Shown piece by piece: positions 34,561-43,199 of a DNA stretch of 64,000 nucleotides. Made by a program: the position numbers and the translations under genes. How positions within the stretch are numbered: position 1 is the stretch's first letter; each line of letters starts with the position of its first letter. Source of the stretch: Halopenitus persicus (GTDB lineage: Archaea > Halobacteriota > Halobacteria > Halobacteriales > Haloferacaceae); assembly GCF_002355635.1 (NCBI RefSeq), contig NZ_AP017559.1, positions 62,001-126,000 of the forward strand, in the 5' to 3' direction. The notes beneath the pieces are model-generated. The model did not search any database. It was given only the letters and a program-made list of their open reading frames with translations, and was not told the origin of the DNA.

Positions 34561-35442
34561 ATGGTCGCGCAAACCCTCCGAGACAGAGCGGTGGAATCCC
34601 TTCGCCAGCATCGACTCGAAGATGTCGAGTCATATCTCCCGTTTGCGTTGTCGGTGCCCGTCGGGCTGTTGTATGTGTTGTTTCTGGGTCTCCCGCTCGC
34701 GACAATCGTTCACTTGAGTGTACAGGGCGAAACACTATGGAGCAATTATCTGACGGTGCTCACGAATCCTGGCTATCGGGGTTCGATCCTGATCAGCCTG
34801 CAAATCGCGGTGACGGTCACGGCTATTACTACAGTGCTTGGATTGCTCATCTCGTATTTCCTCGCCAGGAATGACTTTCGGGGTAAACGGATCGTTATTG
34901 CCATCATCAACTTCCCTACGAGTCTTCCCGGGATCCTCATCGCATGGGGAATCATTGTCCTTGTCGGACGACAGGGCATCTTCAGTCTCCTTGGAAGCGC
35001 CATCACTGGTGCTCGATCCGGCGAGTTCGCCTTCGCGCTCGGTTTCTGGGGTCTCCTCGCTGGATACACCTACTTTACGCTCCCTCGCGTCACGATGACG
35101 CTTCTCTCGTCGCTCGAAAATCTGGACCGAGAGCTGGAGGAATCGGCCTACAGCCTTGGAGCCTCTCGGTTCCAAACGTTTCGGCACGTGGTACTGCCAG
35201 AAATCGCTCCTGGGGTTGCGAGTGGCATCGTCCTCGCGTTCAGCATCAATATGGTCGCATTCGGAACAGCGCTCCTACTCGCGGCCGGAGAGGTTGCCGT
35301 CCTGCCGTTGAAGATCTACTCCGTAATTCTCGGATTCGGTGACTATAACACTGCGTCGGCGCTCGCCGTTGTATTGACGGTGATTACGCTCGGCGTGATT
35401 ATGGCCTACGGTTACCTGTTCGGAGGCAGCGTCTATGAGTAA
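34561..35442 (+). CDS. ABC transporter permease 1
   Basis: A 293-residue integral membrane protein with about six helices. The inner-membrane component signature EESAYSLGASRFQTFRHVVLPEIAPGVASG contacts the ATPase. It is 9 bp after the binding-protein gene and overlaps permease 2 by 8 bp, so one transcript is likely. It pairs with the second permease to form the channel. Confidence 0.88.
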   Translation: MVAQTLRDRAVESLRQHRLEDVESYLPFALSVPVGLLYVLFLGLPLATIVHLSVQGETLWSNYLTVLTNPGYRGSILISLQIAVTVTAITTVLGLLISYFLARNDFRGKRIVIAIINFPTSLPGILIAWGIIVLVGRQGIFSLLGSAITGARSGEFAFALGFWGLLAGYTYFTLPRVTMTLLSSLENLDRELEESAYSLGASRFQTFRHVVLPEIAPGVASGIVLAFSINMVAFGTALLLAAGEVAVLPLKIYSVILGFGDYNTASALAVVLTVITLGVIMAYGYLFGGSVYE

Positions 35443-36274
35443 CCGCGTCTCGCGGCTCTCGATCTCATTCCCGGATCGAATCGTCGTCCTATTCTTTTAT
35501 TCCGTCATCGCCGCAACCGTCCTGTTCATCGTGCTCCCGATCCTCGTGATCTTGCTGTACTCGTTCGTCGGATCGATATCGGGGGATCTAGTCGGGTCAT
35601 TCACCCTCGAATATTACGGTGAAGTGTTCGCATCCGGGTTGGATCCCTTGGTGCTTAGCTTCCAGTTGGCGATCGCGACGACGGTGCTTGATGTCCTACT
35701 CGGAGTGCCCGCCGCGTACACGCTTGATCGGTACGACTTCGCTTTTTCGGACCGACTCCGTGATGTTACGATCCTACCGATGGCGATACCGGGAATCGTA
35801 CTCGGTATCGCGCTCGTTCGGACATGGGGCGTTCCCCGGTTCGGTGTCGACCTTTCGGGGATGTTGTATCTGTTATTGATCGCACACGTACTCTTCACGG
35901 TCCCGTTTATGATCCAGACAACCACATCTGCGCTCCAATCTGTCGATTATCAGGCTCTTGAGGAAACCGCTGAAAGTCTGGGCGCGAATTGGCCACAGCG
36001 GTTCCTGTTCGTCGTTGTCCCCAACGTTTACAACGGAATTCTTAGCGGTGCAATCCTCACGTTTGCCCTTTCGATGGGTGAATTCAACATCACACTTTTT
36101 GTCTACGATCCGACCAATAAGACACTCCCGATCGAGATGTTCGGCGGCTTCACGACGTCGGCGGTCGGACAGGCCAGCGCACTGTCCGTCGTGTTCGTCG
36201 CAATCATCGTCGTCTCGCTGTGGCTCCTACAGTACGTCGGCGATGGGGACACGCACAGCGTGACCAACGTGTAA
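35435..36274 (+). CDS. ABC transporter permease 2
   Basis: A 279-residue membrane protein with the coupling motif EETAESLGANWPQRFLFVVVPNVYNGILSG and about six hydrophobic segments. Two separate permeases plus one ATPase match the organisation of polyamine or 2-aminoethylphosphonate (PhnSTUV) importers. A 92-bp gap precedes the ATPase gene. Confidence 0.88.
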   Translation: MSNRVSRLSISFPDRIVVLFFYSVIAATVLFIVLPILVILLYSFVGSISGDLVGSFTLEYYGEVFASGLDPLVLSFQLAIATTVLDVLLGVPAAYTLDRYDFAFSDRLRDVTILPMAIPGIVLGIALVRTWGVPRFGVDLSGMLYLLLIAHVLFTVPFMIQTTTSALQSVDYQALEETAESLGANWPQRFLFVVVPNVYNGILSGAILTFALSMGEFNITLFVYDPTNKTLPIEMFGGFTTSAVGQASALSVVFVAIIVVSLWLLQYVGDGDTHSVTNV

Positions 36275-36366
36275 TTCAAGTATAATAACTATACGATGCT
36301 GATAGAACGCGAGCGAACCGGAACCGAGCACAGGAACGAAGCGAACTGCTGCGAACGATTCCAACG

Positions 36367-37503
36367 ATGAATATACAACTGACAGACATCACGAAACGCT
36401 ACGGTGAGACCGAGGCAGCAAAATCCGTCTCACTCACGGTTGAAGACGGTGAGACGTTTGGGCTGATCGGCCCGTCCGGCTGCGGGAAATCGACGATACT
36501 GCGGACGATCGCTGGATTCGAAACCCCGACGGAAGGGAATATCGAATTCGACAGCCGGTCCGTACTCGACGTCAAACCGAAGGATAGAGACGTCGGCTTG
36601 GTGTTCCAATCGATCGCCCTGTTCAACAATATGAGTGTCATCGAAAACGTCTCTTTCGGGCCGCGAATGCGAGGAACTCCCAAGCAGGCGAGGCGAGACG
36701 ACGCTCGAGAGATCCTCGAAATGTTGGATATACCGGAGCTTGCGGATCGAGATCCAAGCAACCTCTCCGGGGGGCAAAAACAGCGCGTCGCGCTCGGACG
36801 CGCGCTCGCTATCGAACCGCAGGTACTCCTACTGGACGAACCGATGACGGGCTTGGACGCGAAGCTCAAGCGACGACTGCAAACGGAGATGGTTGAGTTG
36901 TTTGACGAGCTCGATATCACGGTTATCCACGTGACCCACGACCAAGCGGAAGCGATGGTTATGTGCGATCGAATAGCTGTCCTGAACGAGGGCTGTATCG
37001 AACAGATCGGGACGCCCGCTGAACTGTATGAGTTGCCAGAAAACGAATTTGTTGCTAACTTCATCGGCACGTCGAATCTATTGAATGCTACCGCATCTAA
37101 CAGGGCACTTGATCTCGGCTTCGCCGAACTGCCGGTGGACACCGATCGGCGGGGAGAGGTGGTCGTGGTAGCGAGACCGGAGCATATCTCCGTAGGGGAC
37201 GGACAGTTGAATGCGGCCGTAACGAATCAGCTTTATCTCGGCGAGAAGATTCGAAATGTCGCTAGGCTCCCCAACGGAAAAGAAATTGTTTTCGATACGG
37301 ATCGACGAACGGTTGTTCCCGGCGAGGATGTCTCTCTCTCAATGGATCCCGAACGGATCCACGTTATTCCGAGTGAAAAATCGAACGCGGGTGGAAGTGA
37401 GCGGACGGTCTCATCTCCATCTGTGGGTGACCAGTCAGGAATCCCTCAGCGAATCGAAACGGATGGGATCGGCCAAGCAACCGAGAATGAACGAAGGATC
37501 TAG
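36367..37503 (+). CDS. ABC transporter ATPase with TOBE domain
   Basis: A 378-residue ATPase: Walker A GPSGCGKS (about 35-42), Q-loop near VFQSIALF, signature LSGGQKQR (about 133-140), Walker B LLLDEPM, and switch histidine in VIHVTHDQAEAM. The C-terminal ~130 residues form the TOBE-type regulatory domain of the MalK/PotA class (VVVARPEHISVGDGQ). The final ~35 residues are a low-complexity tail. It powers the importer. Confidence 0.9.
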   Translation: MNIQLTDITKRYGETEAAKSVSLTVEDGETFGLIGPSGCGKSTILRTIAGFETPTEGNIEFDSRSVLDVKPKDRDVGLVFQSIALFNNMSVIENVSFGPRMRGTPKQARRDDAREILEMLDIPELADRDPSNLSGGQKQRVALGRALAIEPQVLLLDEPMTGLDAKLKRRLQTEMVELFDELDITVIHVTHDQAEAMVMCDRIAVLNEGCIEQIGTPAELYELPENEFVANFIGTSNLLNATASNRALDLGFAELPVDTDRRGEVVVVARPEHISVGDGQLNAAVTNQLYLGEKIRNVARLPNGKEIVFDTDRRTVVPGEDVSLSMDPERIHVIPSEKSNAGGSERTVSSPSVGDQSGIPQRIETDGIGQATENERRI

Positions 37504-37566
37504 AGAAGCCGTGAATACGTACGGCAACACGGCACTCGCCGTAGCTGCTTCCGCGAGGCGAATCAT

Positions 37567-38319
37567 ATGACTACGGTCGCGATTATCACAGATATCCATA
37601 TGCGAGGCGCGTACCGAAACGATATTCTCTGTACGCTTGAGGACGTTCAATCGAGAATTATTGAGGAGCACGATCCCGAACACACGTTCGTACTCGGTGA
37701 TTTGATTCAGGATGTGGGACGCGAGACGGATCGTCGCCATCTGCGGACCGTCGCATCTGTCTTGGAATCCGGACACGCTCCTGTAACGTATCTGCTCGGC
37801 AATCACGACACGGGATCGCTTTCCCGTGAAGAGGTCTCGGATATTCTCGGGCAAGATAGCTTCTACGGACGAGTGACTGTCGGCAACTACTCGTTCGTAT
37901 ATCTCAATTCATCGCAAGAACGATATGGGGTCCGAGGGGTACTCGGACCTGAGCAGCGGTCGTGGTTTCGTGGGGCAATTCCTGGACAGAGCATCGTGCT
38001 CTCGCATCACCCGATCGGTCCGTTTTCGCTCGCGAATAACGTCTGGTTTCAAGACTTCCCCGAACGGGCCCTCCTCTGGGATCGCAAGGAACTCTTGGAG
38101 ATCCTAGATGAGGACACCATTGCGACTCTCAGCGGACATATCCACCAGACGGAACGAACCACGTTTCGTGGCCTGTCGCATATTTCGATCAACGCATTCA
38201 GCAAAGAGCACCCTGACAACCCGATTAGTGGCACGTACGCGGTGCTTTCGCTCGAAGACCCGCTACAGCTAACGGTATATCGGGAGGATATGAGGATTTG
38301 TTCGTATCGGCTGCAGTAA
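37567..38319 (+). CDS. calcineurin-like metallophosphoesterase
   Basis: A 250-residue metal-dependent phosphoesterase with all metal-binding blocks: DIHMRG, GDLIQD, GNHDTG, SHHPIG and GHIHQTE. It has no signal peptide, so it acts in the cytoplasm. It follows the ATPase by 63 bp on the same strand and probably belongs to the import operon, where it could hydrolyse an incoming phosphodiester. Together with the HAD enzyme this gives two successive phosphate-releasing steps, but the substrate remains unproven. Confidence 0.87.
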   Translation: MTTVAIITDIHMRGAYRNDILCTLEDVQSRIIEEHDPEHTFVLGDLIQDVGRETDRRHLRTVASVLESGHAPVTYLLGNHDTGSLSREEVSDILGQDSFYGRVTVGNYSFVYLNSSQERYGVRGVLGPEQRSWFRGAIPGQSIVLSHHPIGPFSLANNVWFQDFPERALLWDRKELLEILDEDTIATLSGHIHQTERTTFRGLSHISINAFSKEHPDNPISGTYAVLSLEDPLQLTVYREDMRICSYRLQ

Positions 38320-38696
38320 GTGAAATATGGAACAAGATTATGAACCGTTCACGTTGTGCTTCTCGTCGACATCATACAGGAATTGAGTATTCTCACCGAC
38401 TGGTTGCTGCCGCCTCCCGGGACACGCCAGAATGTATTCTGGGGAGACCCTCTGGCTATATTGTTCCGCGTTCGAGGTGCCTGAATCCTACGATTCGTTG
38501 GAGGCAACACGAGCGAAGTATCGATGTCTTCGATCGAGATGATCTAGTAGTCCGCACCGGCGAGTTATGAGAGAAGCCGACTCTCTCGAGTCGAAAGGAC
38601 TAGTCTATGGAATTCATACTACGTTTTAATATAGAGTATATACACATTCCTATATTTAGTTTTGTGATTGTGTCAGTTTACATAGAGCGAAAATAG
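38320..38696. other. intergenic, no gene recognised
   Basis: A 90-residue frame can be read (38298-38570) but its composition is not convincing. The right part (38600-38696) is AT-rich. No IS end or repeat is seen before palindrome E. Confidence 0.4.
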
Positions 38697-38735
38697 TTAA
38701 CCAACAAATGATGGTTAGGGGTGAATGTTGGTCAA
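38697..38735. promoter_or_regulatory. palindrome copy E
   Basis: TTAACCAACA (38697-38706) / TGTTGGTCAA (38726-38735), half-sites 29 bp apart with one mismatch. It lies 4 bp beyond the stop of an ArdC-like fragment, much as copy B sits at the polymerase stop. Confidence 0.55.
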
Positions 38736-38739
38736 CAAC

Positions 38740-38985
38740 TTATGGTCTGATTCCGAGAACGTCGATGAGTTCCTCTGCCGTCCGACTGATCCGTCCGAGG
38801 CCGCTCGCGAACAACCTCGGAATCGTCTGTCTCCAGGCTACAAGGTAGAGCACCGAACCGCTAGTGTCGAGCCCGCAGCACCGTCCGACGACGTACGCAA
38901 CGGCTTCGGCCTCGACTTCGCGTTTCGCCCGCTCGGTGTCGTCGTTGACGTCGACCTTGACACGTCTTCGACAGCGTGAGATAGC
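38740..38985 (-). pseudogene. ArdC-like antirestriction protein, C-terminal fragment
   Basis: The minus-strand frame ends at TAA 38740-38742 and reads KVDVNDDTERAKREVEAEAV, then AYVVGRCCGLDTSGSVLYLV, AW...LGRISRTAEELIDVL. This is the C-terminal part of the haloarchaeal ArdC-like ssDNA-binding/metallopeptidase proteins typical of conjugative plasmids. The N-terminal ~200 residues are absent. Confidence 0.6.
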
Positions 38986-39112
38986 TGAGTCATAATATGC
39001 TTATTATCATCTCGATTAAAAGTTAGAATTAATTACTCTGTTGAATTTTCTTGATCAGACATAAAATTGGATGAGACTGCCGGGGGGACTGCGAGTCTAT
39101 TGATGGTATACT

Positions 39113-39946
39113 CTACTGGTTTCCATCAATAGCGTCGAAGACATTTTCAGATGAGGGGAATACTTCACTTTGAACATCATCTACATAAGACTCGACTGCA
39201 TCTTGGATAACTGAATTTAGGTCGGCATATTGTTTTGAGAGCGTATATAATTCGTTACTCAGTCCCAGTACGTCGGTGATGACAAGTACTTGTCCGTTTA
39301 CGTATCGACCTGCACCAATTCCTATAGTTGGAACATCTACTGCTTCAGTAACCTGTTTTCCGGTCTCTTCTGTGACGGCCTCAAGTATAATTGAGAAGGC
39401 TCCAGCGTCTTCCAATTCTTCCGCTGTCTCCACCAACGCTTCAACTGTGGTTGAGCTTCCATCACCCCGTCCCTGTACGTAGCCACCACCAATCTGATTC
39501 ATACGCTGAGGGGTCAATCCGATATGACCCACAACGGGTATTCCCAGTTCCGTGAGACGGGAAACGATTTCGATGGTGATTTTTCCGTAGGGTGCCGTCT
39601 CCAATTTTACAGCGTCAGCTCCTGCTTCCTTCATAAATCGGCCTGCATTCTTGACCGATTTTTCAAGAGAGGTACCATACGATAGAAACGGCAAATCACC
39701 AATCACCATTGCATCCTCTACAGCTCTGTCTACAGCCGCAGTATTTGATAATGCTTCGTCAAGCGTAACCGGTACCGTGTCGTCATATCCTAAGTGATTG
39801 TCGCCAGCACTATCTCCGACCAGAATCATATCGACACCGCCCTTATCTATTTGTCGGGCTATCGGAGCATCATATGCAGTCAGCATCGTAACTGGTTCTC
39901 CGTTTTTATACTTTTCATGGATGTCCGGGATCGACATACGTCCCAT
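39113..39946 (-). CDS. panB: 3-methyl-2-oxobutanoate hydroxymethyltransferase
   Basis: PanB makes ketopantoate from 2-oxoisovalerate and methylene-tetrahydrofolate, or its archaeal equivalent, for coenzyme A synthesis. It is ~277 residues, normal for the family. Landmarks are TMLTAYDAP, ILVGDSAGDNHLGYDDT, VKLETAPYG, PVVGHIGLTPQ and IGIGAGRYVNGQVLV, with the magnesium-binding D and E residues present. Start chosen at ATG 39946 (MGRMSIPDIHEKY); 39937 is possible. It stands alone, so on this replicon it may be a second copy or part of the CoA-related gene set further right. Confidence 0.9.
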   Translation of the reverse strand: MGRMSIPDIHEKYKNGEPVTMLTAYDAPIARQIDKGGVDMILVGDSAGDNHLGYDDTVPVTLDEALSNTAAVDRAVEDAMVIGDLPFLSYGTSLEKSVKNAGRFMKEAGADAVKLETAPYGKITIEIVSRLTELGIPVVGHIGLTPQRMNQIGGGYVQGRGDGSSTTVEALVETAEELEDAGAFSIILEAVTEETGKQVTEAVDVPTIGIGAGRYVNGQVLVITDVLGLSNELYTLSKQYADLNSVIQDAVESYVDDVQSEVFPSSENVFDAIDGNQ

Positions 39947-40020
39947 ACAGAGATAATCCCTCACACGGAAGTATAAAATTCGTTATCTCCTACGCCTATA
40001 TTGAACGCCCAAATTGATCG

Positions 40021-40625
40021 GTCTACGTTATGAATAAGGCAGGCGATAGTGGGTTCACGGAATTGTTTCACCAGCGCCGTGAGCGGACGAACGCAGTATT
40101 TCTGCTTGGGTGTTGAGTTGACGGTCTTAGATTGACTCCGCTGGCCGTAGAGATCAGCGTCTAAGTATTCTTTCTGTCTTGTGGAGGGATATGAACTCCA
40201 GTGCTTGAACAGTGGGCGAATCTCGTGTTAACGAGCAGGTCATCTGGTTTTCTGATCGTCGTAGCCTTTGTTACCAAGCGGAATATCAAATCTCTCGGGA
40301 TTGCGTTTGATCAACGACGCAGCAATCTGGCTATCGTGTTTTCGTGTTGTCGTCACGTGGAGTCGAGTATCGCGTTCACACTGGTGTCGACCAGCAGTGT
40401 CACTTTGAGCTGCTGAATCGTAAGTTCAGCCCGTTCATATAGTGTTTCGAGGCGTGACTGCGATCGAACCCTGACGAATCGACACCAGCGATTCCGCTCG
40501 TCGGGAGTGGCGTCGCTGAGAGGATCAATATTAAACGCCACACGGTTATTTTAAGCTGGTTGAATGTCTTATAGAACGTTGATGGCGTAGGAAGTCTAGC
40601 TAATTTGAGGGCGTGACGAATCTGA
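40021..40625 (-). pseudogene. IS5-family transposase remnant (type A, decayed)
   Basis: The minus strand aligns by eye with the type A transposase at 8112-8931. Its end (GTCTACGTTATGAATAAGGC), DTSVNAILD, LYERAELTIQQLKVT and RNRWCRFVRVRSQ remain but are broken by many frame changes, and most of the N-terminal half is gone. Confidence 0.7.
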
Positions 40626-40699
40626 GTTAAGCCACCAACGATAGGGATGTCGGGAAGAAACGACGGAAACGCGGAGTGAGTGTTCCCCTTATCAGTTAA

Positions 40700-40775
40700 C
40701 TACTCTGAAGAGTGCCCGTTAAGCGTATCGACGATGCCTGTCGAGAGTTCCGCCAGCGACATCGGTGGTTCGTAG
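40700..40775 (-). pseudogene. DUF6788-like gene remnant
   Basis: The minus strand reads ISYEPPMSLAELSTGIVDTL, NGHSSE, stop. This parallels MSYDPPTPPAKLPTEIVNTL of the 23295-23615 gene, with ATG changed to ATA, and lies next to palindrome F. Confidence 0.55.
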
Positions 40776-40796
40776 GATATTAGCAGTCGCCTTGTA

Positions 40797-40836
40797 TTAA
40801 CCAACACCAGAAATGGAGAAAGGATTCGTAGGTTAA
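40797..40836. promoter_or_regulatory. palindrome copy F (degenerate)
   Basis: TTAACCAACA (40797-40806) / CGTAGGTTAA (40827-40836), half-sites 30 bp apart. The right half is mutated. It keeps its place upstream of a DUF6788-like remnant. Confidence 0.5.
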
Positions 40837-40839
40837 GAC

Positions 40840-41577
40840 AGCGATCGAACGAAATAGTCAGGAAATAATAGGGATGTCGGATTCAACTGGATCATAGTCC
40901 GAACGCAGGTCCAAATACCAGATCGGAATTAGATTCAATTGTTAGCTCTGATGGCCGACTAAAACGTGTTCCATACCATCCTGCAAGTGTTTCTCCGGGG
41001 TTTGTGCTGTTCCGACGGCGGGGTAGCCGCAGGACGGCGGGACATACAACTTTGTGAGTGCTCTGATTAATATCTCTCCACAGGAGCACCACCTTACAAG
41101 TGTTCTTCACCTTCAGATTGGTTGGAGTTCGATACTAATACATAATATTATTGTAGCTGTCCTTATTGCTGATTTATTAGTGTATGTAGTATTACGATAT
41201 ATTGCGTATTCTGAGAATTCCAATTTAGATCACGAGATATATACAGCTGGTTTTCAGTACCCATAAATCTGCAGACCCTCTCCTCTTTCTAGCCGGGGAG
41301 AACACTTGCAGGGTGGTGTGTGTCAGTACCCGTGAATCCTTGTGATACAGTAGTTTCTACGACGTCGTGAGATCGTGTTACTCTTTCGTTGTTCGATTTT
41401 ATATATGACTATGTGGGATGAAAATTGGTTGAGGGTTCCAGTTCCCTCAAGAGTTCCATACTCACATATTGCTCACGTATTGATTGGTACTCGTGATGCT
41501 GAAATGTAGTTCAGGAGGGAGAGGACTAGAAATATTCGTTCGAGAGCAGATAATGTATATGTGATTATCGATGGGCT
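40840..41577. other. intergenic, AT-rich, nothing recognised
   Basis: I find no convincing gene, IS end or repeat array. A 70-residue hydrophobic frame (41054-41266) is probably chance in AT-rich DNA. Confidence 0.4.
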
Positions 41578-42345
41578 CTATTCTTCGTATTCTAATCTAA
41601 GTTCCAGTTCGTTTACTGTTCCTTTTAGTTCTGTTCCCATCTTTTCTCTCAGCTCTGATTCGGTAAATCTGTTCGCTGGGACGCCTATCGTAATCGCCCC
41701 GTGAATCACATCATCAGTAACTATCGAACAACCAATTCCTTGAAGTCCCTTCACTGTCTCCTCATTGTTAAACGCGATACCACTCTGACGTATACTCTTG
41801 AGCTCTTGTTTCAAAGTTTCCAAATCTGTAATCGTGTTTTCCGTTTGGGCAGATAGACCGTATTCGTCGACAATTTGCTTTACTTCGGCCATAGGTAGGT
41901 GAGCCATCATCGCTTTTCCAGCAGCGGTCGAATGCAGCGGTAAGCCCTTACCGACTGCAGCACCAGTCTCAACGCCGCGGTCTCCCTGTTTCATTCCGAT
42001 GATGACGGCCTTGCTATTTTCCATAACGGATATTCGGACGATCTCTCCAGTTTCCTCTGCTAATCGTTCGACTACTGGTTTCGCAATATCATAAATAACT
42101 TTATCATCTCTTGCTGACATTCCTAGTCTTAAAAATTCCAGTGAAAGAGAGTATTTAATACCATCTTTGACGACATATCCCATCTCTTCTAGCGTTACCA
42201 AGTGATCATGTGAAGTGCTTCGAGCGAGATCCATTTCTTCGGCGACGTCTGTAACACTCGCCTCACCCTCATAGAGATATTCGATAATTCCGAATAGTGT
42301 ATCAGCCGTTTTTACAGTTCGTTTTGGTTTGGTTGATCTTCCCAT
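41578..42345 (-). CDS. IclR-family transcription regulator
   Basis: A 255-residue regulator. The N-terminal winged helix (TADTLFGIIEYLYEGEASVTD, DLARSTSHDHLVTLEEMGYV) is followed by the IclR ligand-binding domain (LPLHSTAAGKAMMAHLP, SGIAFNNEETVKGLQGIGCS, AITIGVPANRFTE). IclR proteins sense small organic acids or aromatics and control catabolic operons. Its neighbours on the right (solute-binding protein, CoA-transferase, mutase, dehydratases, ETF) make it the likely regulator of that island. Codon use is AT-richer than on the left half of the window. Confidence 0.9.
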   Translation of the reverse strand: MGRSTKPKRTVKTADTLFGIIEYLYEGEASVTDVAEEMDLARSTSHDHLVTLEEMGYVVKDGIKYSLSLEFLRLGMSARDDKVIYDIAKPVVERLAEETGEIVRISVMENSKAVIIGMKQGDRGVETGAAVGKGLPLHSTAAGKAMMAHLPMAEVKQIVDEYGLSAQTENTITDLETLKQELKSIRQSGIAFNNEETVKGLQGIGCSIVTDDVIHGAITIGVPANRFTESELREKMGTELKGTVNELELRLEYEE

Positions 42346-42622
42346 ATCTCTATCTTAGTATGCACATAAATAAAACTGATGCTTGTTGTGGTGGGTTTAA
42401 CATTTAGAATAATAGTCGGTTCGGAAATATCGAATCGTTAGTGAGATGGTCGAGATATATATCACAAATATAGGTTTGTAATGTCTTTTTGAATATCATT
42501 CGAAATTACCGAAGTCTATATCCATACGATGGTTATCTCTCCAATGGAGAGTTTATCATATTAAATAATTAAATATACAGTGCTGGTTTGGAGTCAGGTA
42601 CCTGTAACTCGAGACCGTATGA

Positions 42623-43060
42623 GGGTGTCAAGGTTAGAGCGTGGTCTTATGAAGAGTGTGAAGACCATGAGCTGCGAGCTGGTTGAGCTAGTTGTGCTGT
42701 AGAAGGAAAATCAAAAATAAAATGTCCTTGGTATTTGAAGAGGGGATATTGCTAACTTAGCGAAAGAGATGGGCAGATCTGCTCCTACTGGTGCTGACCA
42801 AATGAATCTCGACGGTGACGAGCACTCCGTCTGGGTGGCAGTCGATTGTGACTTGCTCGAAGTTGTTCACACAAGGTCTCTCCCGACCGATCAAATCTCG
42901 ACTCGGTACTGTTTTGAAAGATGTTCTCGAACGATGCTGCGGTCGGTCCGCACCACCGGACGGCCGGGGGCCGTATACGACTGGCCACTCACACCGTATC
43001 TCCGATCGTTTCAGATCTGCAGTGAAGTGGGAGGGAAGCGCTCAAAACTACCCTTGTAAC
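42623..43060 (+). pseudogene. IS6-like transposase remnant with one terminal repeat
   Basis: The terminal repeat GGGTGTCAAGGTTAGAG (42623-42639) matches the one at 60482-60498. Downstream, broken frames read DGDEHSVWVAVDCDLLEVVH, then LERCCGRS and VYDWPL. These are the catalytic-core pieces of the haloarchaeal IS6-like transposase also seen at 60482-61020. Elsewhere in 42346-43199 I see no gene. Confidence 0.55.
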
Positions 43061-43199
43061 TGTACGGTGACTCACCAACAATCTACACCACAACGATAAA
43101 CCAACTTACCTTGCTCGGCTGGACTTCCTTCACGCTAGGGCCGAAAATTTTTTATAATCCAATAGATTTAATATGATAGTCCGAATGGGAGGAATTGCT

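Noticed and set aside
38298-38570. A 90-residue frame after the metallophosphoesterase
   Set aside because: It overlaps the end of the phosphoesterase gene, has no recognisable motif, and has a composition rich in Arg, Ser and His typical of a non-coding frame.
41054-41266. A hydrophobic 70-residue frame that could be a small membrane protein
   Set aside because: It lies in AT-rich DNA where hydrophobic frames appear by chance; no conserved features or neighbours support it.
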